A stretch of DNA of 20,560 bases, from contig DATKDU010000377.1 in NCBI GenBank assembly GCA_035512595.1, positions 1 through 20,560 of the forward strand, in the 5' to 3' direction. The position numbers and the translations under genes were made by a program. The notes beneath the pieces are model-generated. The model saw only the letters and a list, made by a program, of their open reading frames with translations, searched no databases and was not told the origin of the DNA. This DNA is from DATKDU01 sp035512595 (GTDB lineage: Bacteria; Planctomycetota; Planctomycetia; Pirellulales; Pirellulaceae). Numbering within the stretch: position 1 is the stretch's first letter; every line of letters starts with the position of its first letter. Positions 13,635-20,560 of the stretch are shown piece after piece.

Positions 13635-13704
13635 GATTGCGGATTGCAGATTGCGGATTGCAGATTCGTTTCCAATCCTCAATCCGCAATCTGCAATCCG
13701 CAAT
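13635..13704. repeat. Heptamer array arranged as a 24-bp perfect hairpin
   Basis: GATTGCG/GATTGCA units (13635-13662) are followed by AATCCTC, AATCCGC, AATCTGC and AATCCGC (13674-13701). Bases 13636-13659 are exactly complementary to 13681-13704, leaving a 21-base loop. The stem begins 3 bases after the TAG of the receiver gene and lies 22 bases before the kinase ATG. Confidence 0.85.
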
Positions 13705-13725
13705 GGATCTCCGGAAAATCGCACG

Positions 13726-15468
13726 ATGGCCACTTTGTACGTGATGCAGGGCCGTGACCTCGGCAAGCATTTTGACTTGCCCGAGGAAATCGACGAAACG
13801 TACTCGCTCGGTCGCGACGGCACGAACCAGATTCAGGTTGCCGACAGCGAAGTTTCCCGCCAGCACGCCCAGATTCGCAGGGACGAGCAAGGCTACTTGC
13901 TGATCGATCTAGGGAGCTCCAACGGCACGTTCGTCAACGCGGAGCAAGTCCGCGAGAAGCGGCTGGCGACCGGCGACCGCATCTTGCTCGGGCGGTCGCT
14001 GCTGATCTTCACCGACTCCACGGACGAGTCGGAGCACAAAATCGCCCACGACATCGACATCGTCTCGGCGACGCGGCCGGAGGGGTCGCGGATCGTCCGC
14101 TCGGTCAGTCAGGAGGAGGGAAGCCAGGTCTTTCGCGTTCCCGACTCGGCCGACAGCCCATGGCTGGCCCGCGCCCGCAGCAACCTGCAGGTGATGTACC
14201 GCACCGCCCTGGCGGTCAGTCACACGCTCGACATCAACCAGCTCCTGGCGCGCATCCTCGATTTGATCTTCGAGTGGGTCGAAGCCGACCGCGGCGTGGT
14301 GATGCTCGTCAACCAGGAGACCGGCGAGGTCGAGCCGGCTGCCAGCCAGAACCGCAAAGGGACCCGCGGCGAAGAGCGGCTGGCCATCAGCCGCACGATT
14401 CTCGACTTCGTCATGCAGAGCAAGGAAGGGGTGCTGACCAGCGACGCCAAGGACGACCAGCGTTGGGACCCAGGCCTCTCCATCGTCACTGCCGGCGTCC
14501 GCGAAGCGATCTGCGTCCCCATGCAGGGACGCTACGGCATCGTCGGCGTGATCTACATCGACACCTACACTCCGCCGGGAAAGGTCGCCACTCGCCACTC
14601 GCCCAACAAATTCTCGGAAGAGCACCTCAAGTTGATGGTCGCCATCGGCCACCAGGCGGCACTCGCCATCGAAGACACGTCGTATTACTCGGCGATGGTG
14701 CAGGCGGAGCGGCTGGCGGCAATGGGACAGACGATCGCCACCTTGTCGCACCACATCAAGAACATTCTCCAGGGGATTCGCGGCGGCAGCTACCTGATCG
14801 ACGAAGGGCTGAAGGGGGAGGACAACGCCCTGGTCCGCAAGGGATGGCGAATCGTCGAAAAGAACCAGGAGAAGATTTCCAACCTGGTCATGGACATGCT
14901 CACGTTCAGCAAGGAGCGCGAGCCGGAGCTGGTGCCGGGGAACTTGAATGAGATCGTGGCCGACGTCGTCGAGTTAATGCAGACGCGGGCCAAGGACGCA
15001 GTGGTGACGATCACCTGGCAGCCGCATCCGGGGCTGAAGCAATTCACATTCGATGCGGACCTCTTGCACCGGGCGATCCTCAACGTGGTGACCAACGCCA
15101 TCGACGCCTGCGACCACCAGGACGGCGCCGGCCGTGTCGGCGTGAGCATCGAGTACGAGCCTGGCGATTCCACGGTGCGGATCATCGTCACCGACAACGG
15201 CGAAGGCATTTCCCCCGAGGACATCAAACGCATCTTCTCCGTCTTCGAGTCGCGCAAAGGGGCCCGCGGCACTGGCCTCGGCCTGCCCGTCAGCCAGAAG
15301 ATCATGCGCGAGCACGGCGGCGACATTCACGTCGAAAGCACGCCGGGCCAAGGGAGCAAGTTCACGCTCGAGCTTCCCGCCCGCTCGCTGGAAGACTCCA
15401 GCGTCGCCCGCAAGCTGGCCGAAGACGAAATCCCGCCGCCGCTGCCGCGGCTGGATTCGCCCGCGTAG
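13726..15468 (+). CDS. FHA-GAF sensor histidine kinase
   Basis: 580 residues; the start is the ATG after the hairpin, where homology begins (MATLYVMQGRDLGKHFDL). The FHA domain spans about 1-96, with SLGRDGTNQIQV, SEVSRQHAQI and DLGSSNGTFVN, the phosphothreonine-binding loop set. The GAF domain is about 150-318 (LARILDLIFEWVEADRGVVM through GIVGVIYIDTY and LMVAIGHQAALAIED). The dimerisation and H-box is TLSHHIKNILQGI with His342 as likely phosphoacceptor. The ATPase domain has N-box NVVTNAIDA (454-462), G1 DNGEGI (490-495) and G2 GARGTGLGL (512-520). There are no membrane segments, so it is cytosolic. The FHA part suggests it is recruited to Ser/Thr-kinase-phosphorylated partners, linking the two signalling systems. 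Probably co-transcribed with the receiver-like gene. Confidence 0.93.
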   Translation: MATLYVMQGRDLGKHFDLPEEIDETYSLGRDGTNQIQVADSEVSRQHAQIRRDEQGYLLIDLGSSNGTFVNAEQVREKRLATGDRILLGRSLLIFTDSTDESEHKIAHDIDIVSATRPEGSRIVRSVSQEEGSQVFRVPDSADSPWLARARSNLQVMYRTALAVSHTLDINQLLARILDLIFEWVEADRGVVMLVNQETGEVEPAASQNRKGTRGEERLAISRTILDFVMQSKEGVLTSDAKDDQRWDPGLSIVTAGVREAICVPMQGRYGIVGVIYIDTYTPPGKVATRHSPNKFSEEHLKLMVAIGHQAALAIEDTSYYSAMVQAERLAAMGQTIATLSHHIKNILQGIRGGSYLIDEGLKGEDNALVRKGWRIVEKNQEKISNLVMDMLTFSKEREPELVPGNLNEIVADVVELMQTRAKDAVVTITWQPHPGLKQFTFDADLLHRAILNVVTNAIDACDHQDGAGRVGVSIEYEPGDSTVRIIVTDNGEGISPEDIKRIFSVFESRKGARGTGLGLPVSQKIMREHGGDIHVESTPGQGSKFTLELPARSLEDSSVARKLAEDEIPPPLPRLDSPA

Positions 15469-15488
15469 GACAGGTTTTCAACCTGTCC
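15468..15488 (+). terminator. 9-bp stop-codon-linked hairpin
   Basis: GGACAGGTT (15468-15476) pairs perfectly with AACCTGTCC (15480-15488), loop TTC. Its first base is the G of the kinase's TAG stop. The stretch from here to 15775 contains no convincing gene. Confidence 0.65.
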
Positions 15489-15693
15489 AAAGCATGATCC
15501 AGCTTCAATGCCGATGACCTACCCGATTCTGCACTTTGGCAGGCATTTGCTGACGGTCAGCGATTCTTGACCGCTCTTGTGCCTGGTCTCCATGGTGATC
15601 ACGTCGAAGCCCCGGTCTAGCTCGTCGCCTGCGGCGAATCGCTGTCTGTCGGAGCGCTACCCTCCCTCGGCTGCATCCACCCCAGCCACTGAC

Positions 15694-15699
15694 TATAAT
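15694..15699 (+). promoter_or_regulatory. Candidate -10 box (TATAAT) for the large exported protein gene
   Basis: A consensus TATAAT lies 76 bases before the ATG at 15776. No good -35 is visible. It argues against starts upstream of 15699 in the same frame. Confidence 0.4.
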
Positions 15700-15775
15700 G
15701 CCAGCCTGGATTTTTTGCCTACCGCGGCGGCATTGCCGCCTGCCCAATCGCCCACGTTCTCCTGGAGCCTCTCCC

Positions 15776-18700
15776 ATGAGTCATCAGGTCCGCTTTGTTT
15801 GCGCCCTGCTATTCCCAATCTTGCTGGCCGGCGTCGCCCTGGCCGCCGACGACGAAGGTTTCGATCCCATCTTCGACGGCAAGACCCTCGAAGGGTGGGA
15901 CGGCAACCCCGAATTCTGGAGCGTCAAGGAGGGCGCGATCACCGGCCAGACCACGGCCGAGAAGCCGACCAAGGGAAACACGTTCATCATCTGGCGCAAA
16001 GGGGAGGTCGGCGATTTCGAGCTGAGGCTCCAGTACAAAATCATCAAGGGCAACAGCGGCATTCAGTACCGCAGCTTCGAGGTCCCCAACGATAAATGGG
16101 TCGTCGGCGGCTACCAGGCCGATTTTGAAGCGGGCGACACCTACTCCGGCATCAACTACGGCGAGCGGTTCGGCGGTATTCTCGCCAATCGAGGGCAAAA
16201 GACGGTCGTCAAGAACCGTGATGGCGGCAGGGCGAAAGTAGAAGTTGTCAGCACCGTCGGCGAGAGCGCCGAGATTCAGAAGAAGATCAAGAAGGAAGAC
16301 TGGAACGATTACCACATCATCGGCAAAGGGTTCACGTTCGAGCACCGGATCAACGGCGTCACAACGAGCATCTGCACCGATGAGGACACGAAAGAGCGTC
16401 GTGACAAGGGGATCATCGCCCTGCAACTTCACGCTGGACCGCCGATGACGGTCCAGTTCCGCAACATCCGGCTCAAGAAGCTCGGCGGCGCTGCCGCGCC
16501 GGAAAAGGACGACCAGGCCGGCAATCGCGAGGGGAAAGGCAAAAAGATTGTCTTCGTCGCCGGCCGGCCGAGCCACGCCTACGGCGACCACGAACACAAC
16601 GCCGGCTGCATCTTGCTCGCCAAGGAGCTGAAGGCCGCCATGCCCGAGTACGAGACGGTCGTGCAGCAAAACGGCTGGCCGCAGGAAGAGAGCATCTTCG
16701 ACGGGGCCGATTGCATCGTCATGTATTGCGACGGCGGCGGCGGACACATGGCCATTCCGCATCTGGACAAGATCGACGCCCTGGCCAAGAAAGGGGTCGG
16801 CATCGTTTGCATCCACTACGGCGTCGAGGTGCCGGCGGGAAAGCCCGGCGAAAAATTCCTCGACTGGATCGGCGGTTATTTCGAGGCGCATTGGTCGGTG
16901 AATCCGCACTGGACGGCCAAGTTTGCCAAGCTCCCCGACCACCCGATCGCCCGCGGCGTCCAGCCGTTTGAAATCAACGACGAGTGGTACTACCACATGC
17001 GGTTTCGGCCGGAGATGAAGGGAGTCACGCCGATCCTCACCGATCTGCCCCCCAAGGAGACGCTCAGCCGGCGCGACGGCGCTCACAGCGGCAATCCCCA
17101 CGTGCGGGCGGCGATCGCCAAAGGGGAGCGGCAGCACGTCGCCTGGGCCGCCGAGCGCGATGGCGGCGGCCGCGGCTTCGGCTTCACGGGGGGGCATTTT
17201 CACTGGAACTGGGGAGACCCGAATTTCCGCAAGGTGATGCTCAACGCCATCGTCTGGTGCGCCCATGGTGAAGTGCCCACCAGCGGCGTCGAATCGCCGC
17301 CGGTGACGCTGGCCGATCTGGAAGCGAATCAGGACATGCAGCCGGGCGCGAACTTCGATCGCGAGGCGGTGCGCAAGCGGCTAAAGTTGCCGCCGGACAA
17401 GGCGAGCGGGGGGCGTCCCGACAAGGCGAGCGGGGGGCGTCAGCCCCCTGATAATCGCGGCGCTCAGCGGCGCGCCCGCCCTGCTTTCGCCAGCCCGATT
17501 GTGACTGCCGCCACGAAGGGACATGCGGTCGAAGTCGATGCGGACATCACTGGCGCCAGGCAGCTCTTTCTCGTCGTCACCGACGGCGGCGACGGCTTTG
17601 GCTGCGACTGGGCCGACTGGGCCGAGCCGCGGCTCGTCGGCCCAGCGGGCGAGAAGAAGCTCACCGACCTCAAGTGGAAATCGGCCCAGACGCAGTTTGG
17701 CAATGTCGAAGTCAACAAGAATTGCACCGGCAAGGAAATGAAGATCGCCGGCCAAAGCATCAGCTACGGGATCGGCACCCACGCCAACAGCGTCATTGCC
17801 TTCGATCTGCCCGAAGGGTATACGCGGTTCAAGGCCCGCGCGGGGCTCGACAACGGCGGCACCGATCAGGGGTGCGGCTCGACCGTGCAATTCTTCGTCT
17901 TCACGCAGCAGCCTCCAGCCCGGCTCACCGCAGGGACCGCCAGTGCTGACAACGTCAGCCGCGAGCCGCAAGATGCCGTGGCCGGGCTCGATGTTGCTGA
18001 CGGCCTGGAAGCAACCCTGTTCGCCAGCGAGCCGCAGATTTCGAACATTACCAGCATCGACATCGACCACCTCGGCCGCGTCTGGGCCTGCGAAGTGAAG
18101 AACTATCGAAAACACAACGGCAGCCGACCTGAAGGGGACCGCATCCTCGTCCTGGAAGACACCGACGGCGACGGCATTGCCGACAAGACCACCGTCTTCT
18201 ATCAAGGCCGCGACATCGACTCGGCCCACGGCATTTGCGTCCTCGGCAGCCGCGTGATCGTCTCGGCCAACGACCGCGTGCAGGTCTTGTACGACGAGAA
18301 CGGCGACCTCAAGGCCGACGAGAAGCGCGACGTGCTCTTTAGCGGCATCGGCGGCACGCAGCATGACCACGGCATTCACGCCTTCATCTTCGGCCCCGAC
18401 GGCAAGCTGTACTTCAACTTCGGCAACTCGGGGAATCAGCTCAAGGATAAGCACGGCAAGATCGTCGTCGATCAGGCCGGCAATCCGGTCGTCGCCAACC
18501 GCAAGCCGTATCAGGAGGGGATGGTCTTCCGCTGCAACATGGACGGCAGCGGCGTCGAGACGCTCGGCTGGAATTTTCGCAACAACTGGGAAGTCGCCGT
18601 CGATTCGTTCGGCACGCTCTGGCAAAGCGACAACGACGACGACGGCAACAAGGGGGTACGAATCAACTACGTCATGGAGTTCGGCAACTACGGCTACAAG

Positions 18701-19843
18701 GACGAGTTCACCGGCGCAGGCTGGCAACAGGAACGCGAGAACTGGGAGAAGGAGATTCCCGAGCGGCACTGGCATCTGAACGATCCCGGCGTCGTGCCGA
18801 CGATGCTGCTTACCGGCGCGGGCTCGCCCACCGGCATCTGCGTCTACGAAGGGACGCTGCTGCCCAAGGTGTTTCACAACCAGGTGATCCACTGCGACGC
18901 CGGGCCGAATGTCACGCGGGCGTATGTCGCGACGAAAGACGGCGCCGGGTACAAGGCCGAGTCGGTCAATATCCTCTTCGGGGCTCGCGACAACTGGTTC
19001 CGCCCCAGCGACGTCTGCGTCGCGCCGGACGGCTCGCTGTTCGTGGCCGACTGGTACGATCCGGGAGTCGGCGGCCACAACCAGCAGGAGGTCGATCGCG
19101 GCCGCATCTTCCGCGTTGCCCCGCCGGGATCGAAGTACAGCGTGCCGAAGTTTGATTTCGCGACCGTGGAAGGTTGCCTCAAGGCCCTCGAAAACGCCAA
19201 TCTAAACGTCCGGTATCACGCAGTTACGTCGCTGGTGTCGATCGCGGACAAGGCCCATCACCCAGTCGAGGAGGCGATCGAGAAGGCGGCCGATCCGCGG
19301 CTCAAGGCGCGGCTGCTGTGGGTGCTGGCCCAAATGCCGGGCGAGGGAGAGGAAGCAGTCGTGATGGCCGCGCTCGACAACGACGCCGACGTTCGCGTGA
19401 CCGCCGTGCGGATTGCCCAACGTCTGGGGCTCGATGCCGAGGGGTGGGCCGGATTGGCCAAGGACCGGGCTCCGGAAGTTCGCCGCGAGCTGGCGATCGC
19501 CCTGCGTCACTCGAAGTCCACCAAGGCTCCGCAGATTTGGGCCGAACTGGCGGCCCAGCATGACGGCAAGGACCGCTGGTATTTGGAAGCCCTCGGCATT
19601 GGCGCGGAAGGGAAGTGGGACGCTTGCCTCGACGCTTACCTGGCCAAGGTCGATGGCAAGTGGAACACGCCCGCCGGCAGGGACATCATCTGGCGGAGCC
19701 GCGGCAAAAAGTCGGCGGACCTCCTGGTGCAGATCCTCAAGGACACGGCCACGACCGAGGACCAGCAGCCCCGCTACCTCCGCGCCCTGGACTTCCTCGC
19801 CGGCCCGGAAAAGGAAGCGGCGCTGAAGAAATTGCTGGAGTAG
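15776..19843 (+). CDS. Exported mosaic protein: DUF1080, ThuA, NPCBM, PVC-type dehydrogenase propeller, HEAT
   Basis: 1355 residues; ATG at 15776 begins a signal peptide (about 1-24, ending VALAADD), so it acts outside the cytoplasm. Domains: DUF1080/3-keto-disaccharide hydrolase-like lectin fold at about 28-238 (FDGKTLEGWDGNPEFWSVKEG, GNSGIQYRSF, WNDYHIIGKG); ThuA-like at about 253-500 (IVFVAGRPSHAYGDHEH, FTGGHFHWNWGDPNFR); a repeat-derived linker 541-560; NPCBM at about 571-717 (SYGIGTHANSVIAFDLP); membrane-bound dehydrogenase-type beta-propeller at about 736-1121 (GLEATLFASEPQI, DTDGDGIADKT, NFRNNWEVAVDSFGTLWQSDNDDDG, LFVADWYDPG); and HEAT-like helices to the end. Relatives usually end in a cytochrome c domain with CxxCH, but none is present, so the C-terminus is short. 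Likely role: binding and breakdown of complex carbohydrates with sugar oxidation. The exact reaction is unknown. Confidence 0.92.
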   Translation: MSHQVRFVCALLFPILLAGVALAADDEGFDPIFDGKTLEGWDGNPEFWSVKEGAITGQTTAEKPTKGNTFIIWRKGEVGDFELRLQYKIIKGNSGIQYRSFEVPNDKWVVGGYQADFEAGDTYSGINYGERFGGILANRGQKTVVKNRDGGRAKVEVVSTVGESAEIQKKIKKEDWNDYHIIGKGFTFEHRINGVTTSICTDEDTKERRDKGIIALQLHAGPPMTVQFRNIRLKKLGGAAAPEKDDQAGNREGKGKKIVFVAGRPSHAYGDHEHNAGCILLAKELKAAMPEYETVVQQNGWPQEESIFDGADCIVMYCDGGGGHMAIPHLDKIDALAKKGVGIVCIHYGVEVPAGKPGEKFLDWIGGYFEAHWSVNPHWTAKFAKLPDHPIARGVQPFEINDEWYYHMRFRPEMKGVTPILTDLPPKETLSRRDGAHSGNPHVRAAIAKGERQHVAWAAERDGGGRGFGFTGGHFHWNWGDPNFRKVMLNAIVWCAHGEVPTSGVESPPVTLADLEANQDMQPGANFDREAVRKRLKLPPDKASGGRPDKASGGRQPPDNRGAQRRARPAFASPIVTAATKGHAVEVDADITGARQLFLVVTDGGDGFGCDWADWAEPRLVGPAGEKKLTDLKWKSAQTQFGNVEVNKNCTGKEMKIAGQSISYGIGTHANSVIAFDLPEGYTRFKARAGLDNGGTDQGCGSTVQFFVFTQQPPARLTAGTASADNVSREPQDAVAGLDVADGLEATLFASEPQISNITSIDIDHLGRVWACEVKNYRKHNGSRPEGDRILVLEDTDGDGIADKTTVFYQGRDIDSAHGICVLGSRVIVSANDRVQVLYDENGDLKADEKRDVLFSGIGGTQHDHGIHAFIFGPDGKLYFNFGNSGNQLKDKHGKIVVDQAGNPVVANRKPYQEGMVFRCNMDGSGVETLGWNFRNNWEVAVDSFGTLWQSDNDDDGNKGVRINYVMEFGNYGYKDEFTGAGWQQERENWEKEIPERHWHLNDPGVVPTMLLTGAGSPTGICVYEGTLLPKVFHNQVIHCDAGPNVTRAYVATKDGAGYKAESVNILFGARDNWFRPSDVCVAPDGSLFVADWYDPGVGGHNQQEVDRGRIFRVAPPGSKYSVPKFDFATVEGCLKALENANLNVRYHAVTSLVSIADKAHHPVEEAIEKAADPRLKARLLWVLAQMPGEGEEAVVMAALDNDADVRVTAVRIAQRLGLDAEGWAGLAKDRAPEVRRELAIALRHSKSTKAPQIWAELAAQHDGKDRWYLEALGIGAEGKWDACLDAYLAKVDGKWNTPAGRDIIWRSRGKKSADLLVQILKDTATTEDQQPRYLRALDFLAGPEKEAALKKLLE
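17396..17448. repeat. In-frame duplicated GC hairpin repeat inside the mosaic gene
   Basis: Two tandem 24-base units (17396-17419, 17420-17443) encode DKASGGRP and DKASGGRQ. The second continues into GCCCCC, so GGGGGC (17433-17438) pairs with GCCCCC (17443-17448), loop GTCA. The pattern resembles an intergenic planctomycete hairpin repeat rather than domain sequence, and lies exactly in the linker between the ThuA and NPCBM parts. Confidence 0.7.
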
Positions 19844-19891
19844 AATGGAAGTATGCCGCCGTTCGTTCGCCCCCAGTCCACGGAGGAACCA

Positions 19892-20224
19892 ATGCAGGCC
19901 ACTGCCTTCGACCGCGACGCCCTGGCAAATTGGTATGCCGAGCAGCACATCAAAGTCGATCCAGGCATCCGCACTGTATATTACTTGCCGACCAACGCCC
20001 CGGAGCGCGAGATACGGTTCGTCGAGGTGAACGAACTGATCGGTGAACTGCGGGACGAAGCTCTCGAACCCCTCGATTTTGGCGTGGACCGGGGGATGGA
20101 TTCGGAACACACACTGTGCATGCTCGACGTGACGCCCAATCAGTGGGACCGCATTTCCCAATCGACGTTGCCCCTGCCGCGCAACTGGTCGCTCGAGAAT
20201 GCGGTGGTGTTCGCGCGGAGCTGA
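19892..20224 (+). CDS. Small conserved protein of unknown function, upstream of a HEPN-like gene
   Basis: 110 residues from ATG at 19892, chosen because GGAGGA (19882-19887) precedes it by 4 bases; an ATG at 19853 in the same frame would add 13 unremarkable residues. The protein is soluble and acidic, with HIKVDPGIRTVYYLPTNAP, REIRFVEVNELIGEL and the C-terminal NWSLENAVVFARS. I recognise no family. It lies one base upstream of the next gene's ATG, so the two form an operon. A small protein ahead of a HEPN-like protein may be an antitoxin-like or accessory partner, but there is no nucleotidyltransferase motif (GSxxxGxxxxxSDxD) to make it a MNT antitoxin. Confidence 0.75.
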   Translation: MQATAFDRDALANWYAEQHIKVDPGIRTVYYLPTNAPEREIRFVEVNELIGELRDEALEPLDFGVDRGMDSEHTLCMLDVTPNQWDRISQSTLPLPRNWSLENAVVFARS

Positions 20225-20225
20225 C

Positions 20226-20560
20226 ATGAACCGGCAGCAGGAGCTGTGGTGGATGCAGGCCCGGTCGGATCATGACGTCTTGATCCTGCTGCGGCGAAAC
20301 AGCGCCCCGGCATGTCATCAGCTCCACTACATTCAAATGGTCACGGAGAAACTGGCGAAAGCGTATTTTTGGCGGTCGGGAACTCCACCGGCCAGGAGCC
20401 ACGCGGGCTTTGTGATGATGATGCGGCTGCTGGGGAGCGTCCGTCGTGCTGAGCGAAAGCAGGTTGCGGCGGCTTTCCAATTCGCGCGGTATGAGGATTT
20501 CCAGCGCTGGACGAGCGCCGCGCTGCCCCTCATCCATCGGCTGGAGCGGATCGTGCCCGA
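20226..20560 (+). CDS. HEPN-like protein, cut by the window's 3' edge
   Basis: The ATG at 20226 follows the previous stop after one base, and the frame is open to the window end (111 codons seen). The N-terminal text (MNRQQELWWMQARSDHDVLIL, then CHQLHYIQMVTEKLAKAYFWR and RSHAGFVMMMRLL) has the layout of HEPN domains: a first helix with SDxD, a second with the QxxxEKxxKAY pattern, then an RxxH-like motif. HEPN proteins are often RNases or parts of toxin-antitoxin and defence modules. The catalytic Rx4-6H motif is not clearly formed in the visible part, so activity cannot be judged. Confidence 0.6.
   Translation, partial: MNRQQELWWMQARSDHDVLILLRRNSAPACHQLHYIQMVTEKLAKAYFWRSGTPPARSHAGFVMMMRLLGSVRRAERKQVAAAFQFARYEDFQRWTSAALPLIHRLERIVP

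Noticed and set aside
15508..15570. Tiny + strand frame MPMTYPILHFGRHLLTVSDS
   Set aside because: 20 codons, no ribosome-binding site and no recognised family; it could be a remnant, but nothing supports it.
15809..19078. Long - strand frames opposite the mosaic gene (15809-17266, 17381-19078)
   Set aside because: They are antisense shadows of a gene with strong domain evidence on the + strand; high GC at third positions keeps the opposite frame open.
19202..20227. Long - strand frame at the right end of the window
   Set aside because: It lies opposite the HEAT part of the mosaic gene and the small gene at 19892, both better supported.

Overview
The window reads as a chromosomal segment of a GC-rich planctomycete, most likely of the Pirellulales. 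The strongest pointer is the 1355-residue exported protein at 15776-19843, which combines DUF1080, ThuA, NPCBM and a PVC-type membrane-bound dehydrogenase propeller, a mix typical of Planctomycetes and Verrucomicrobia. The secreted WD40 protein, the FHA-GAF histidine kinase, GTG starts, scarce Shine-Dalgarno sites and many short intergenic repeats agree with this.

Layout. 1-6990 (all + strand): the 3' part of a DUF255/thioredoxin-like protein, a secreted seven-bladed WD40 protein, a conserved protein of unknown function overlapping a dual-specificity phosphatase, a DRG/Obg-like GTPase with a TGS domain, and the DNA polymerase X/PHP protein PolX. 6987-8500 is an accessory junction: an inverted-repeat element, a broken gene with a lost 5' end and a probable frameshift, then two complete integron gene cassettes on the - strand with foldable attC sites. 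No integrase lies nearby. 8751-9674 has no convincing gene but holds a dense series of inverted repeats that could be a structured RNA or a decayed element. 9734-12238: oligoendopeptidase F, then a VapBC-like toxin-antitoxin pair. 12294-13103 (- strand): a secreted HExxH peptidase-like protein. It diverges, across a near-consensus promoter, from a receiver-like protein and an FHA-GAF histidine kinase. 15776-19843: the large mosaic protein. 19892-20560: a small conserved gene followed by a HEPN-like gene cut by the window edge.

Two repeat systems run through the intergenic DNA. One is a set of heptanucleotide tandem repeats with at least five different unit sequences but the same 7-bp period, often ending exactly at a start codon. 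The other is a set of hairpins whose first paired base is the G of the upstream gene's TAG stop codon. A further GC-rich hairpin repeat sits in frame inside the large mosaic gene.

The most notable find is the pair of integron cassettes at 7657-8476. In each one, the R'' box is the exact reverse complement of that cassette's own first bases, as expected from a circular cassette intermediate. Family names come from reading the translations by eye; no database search was run.
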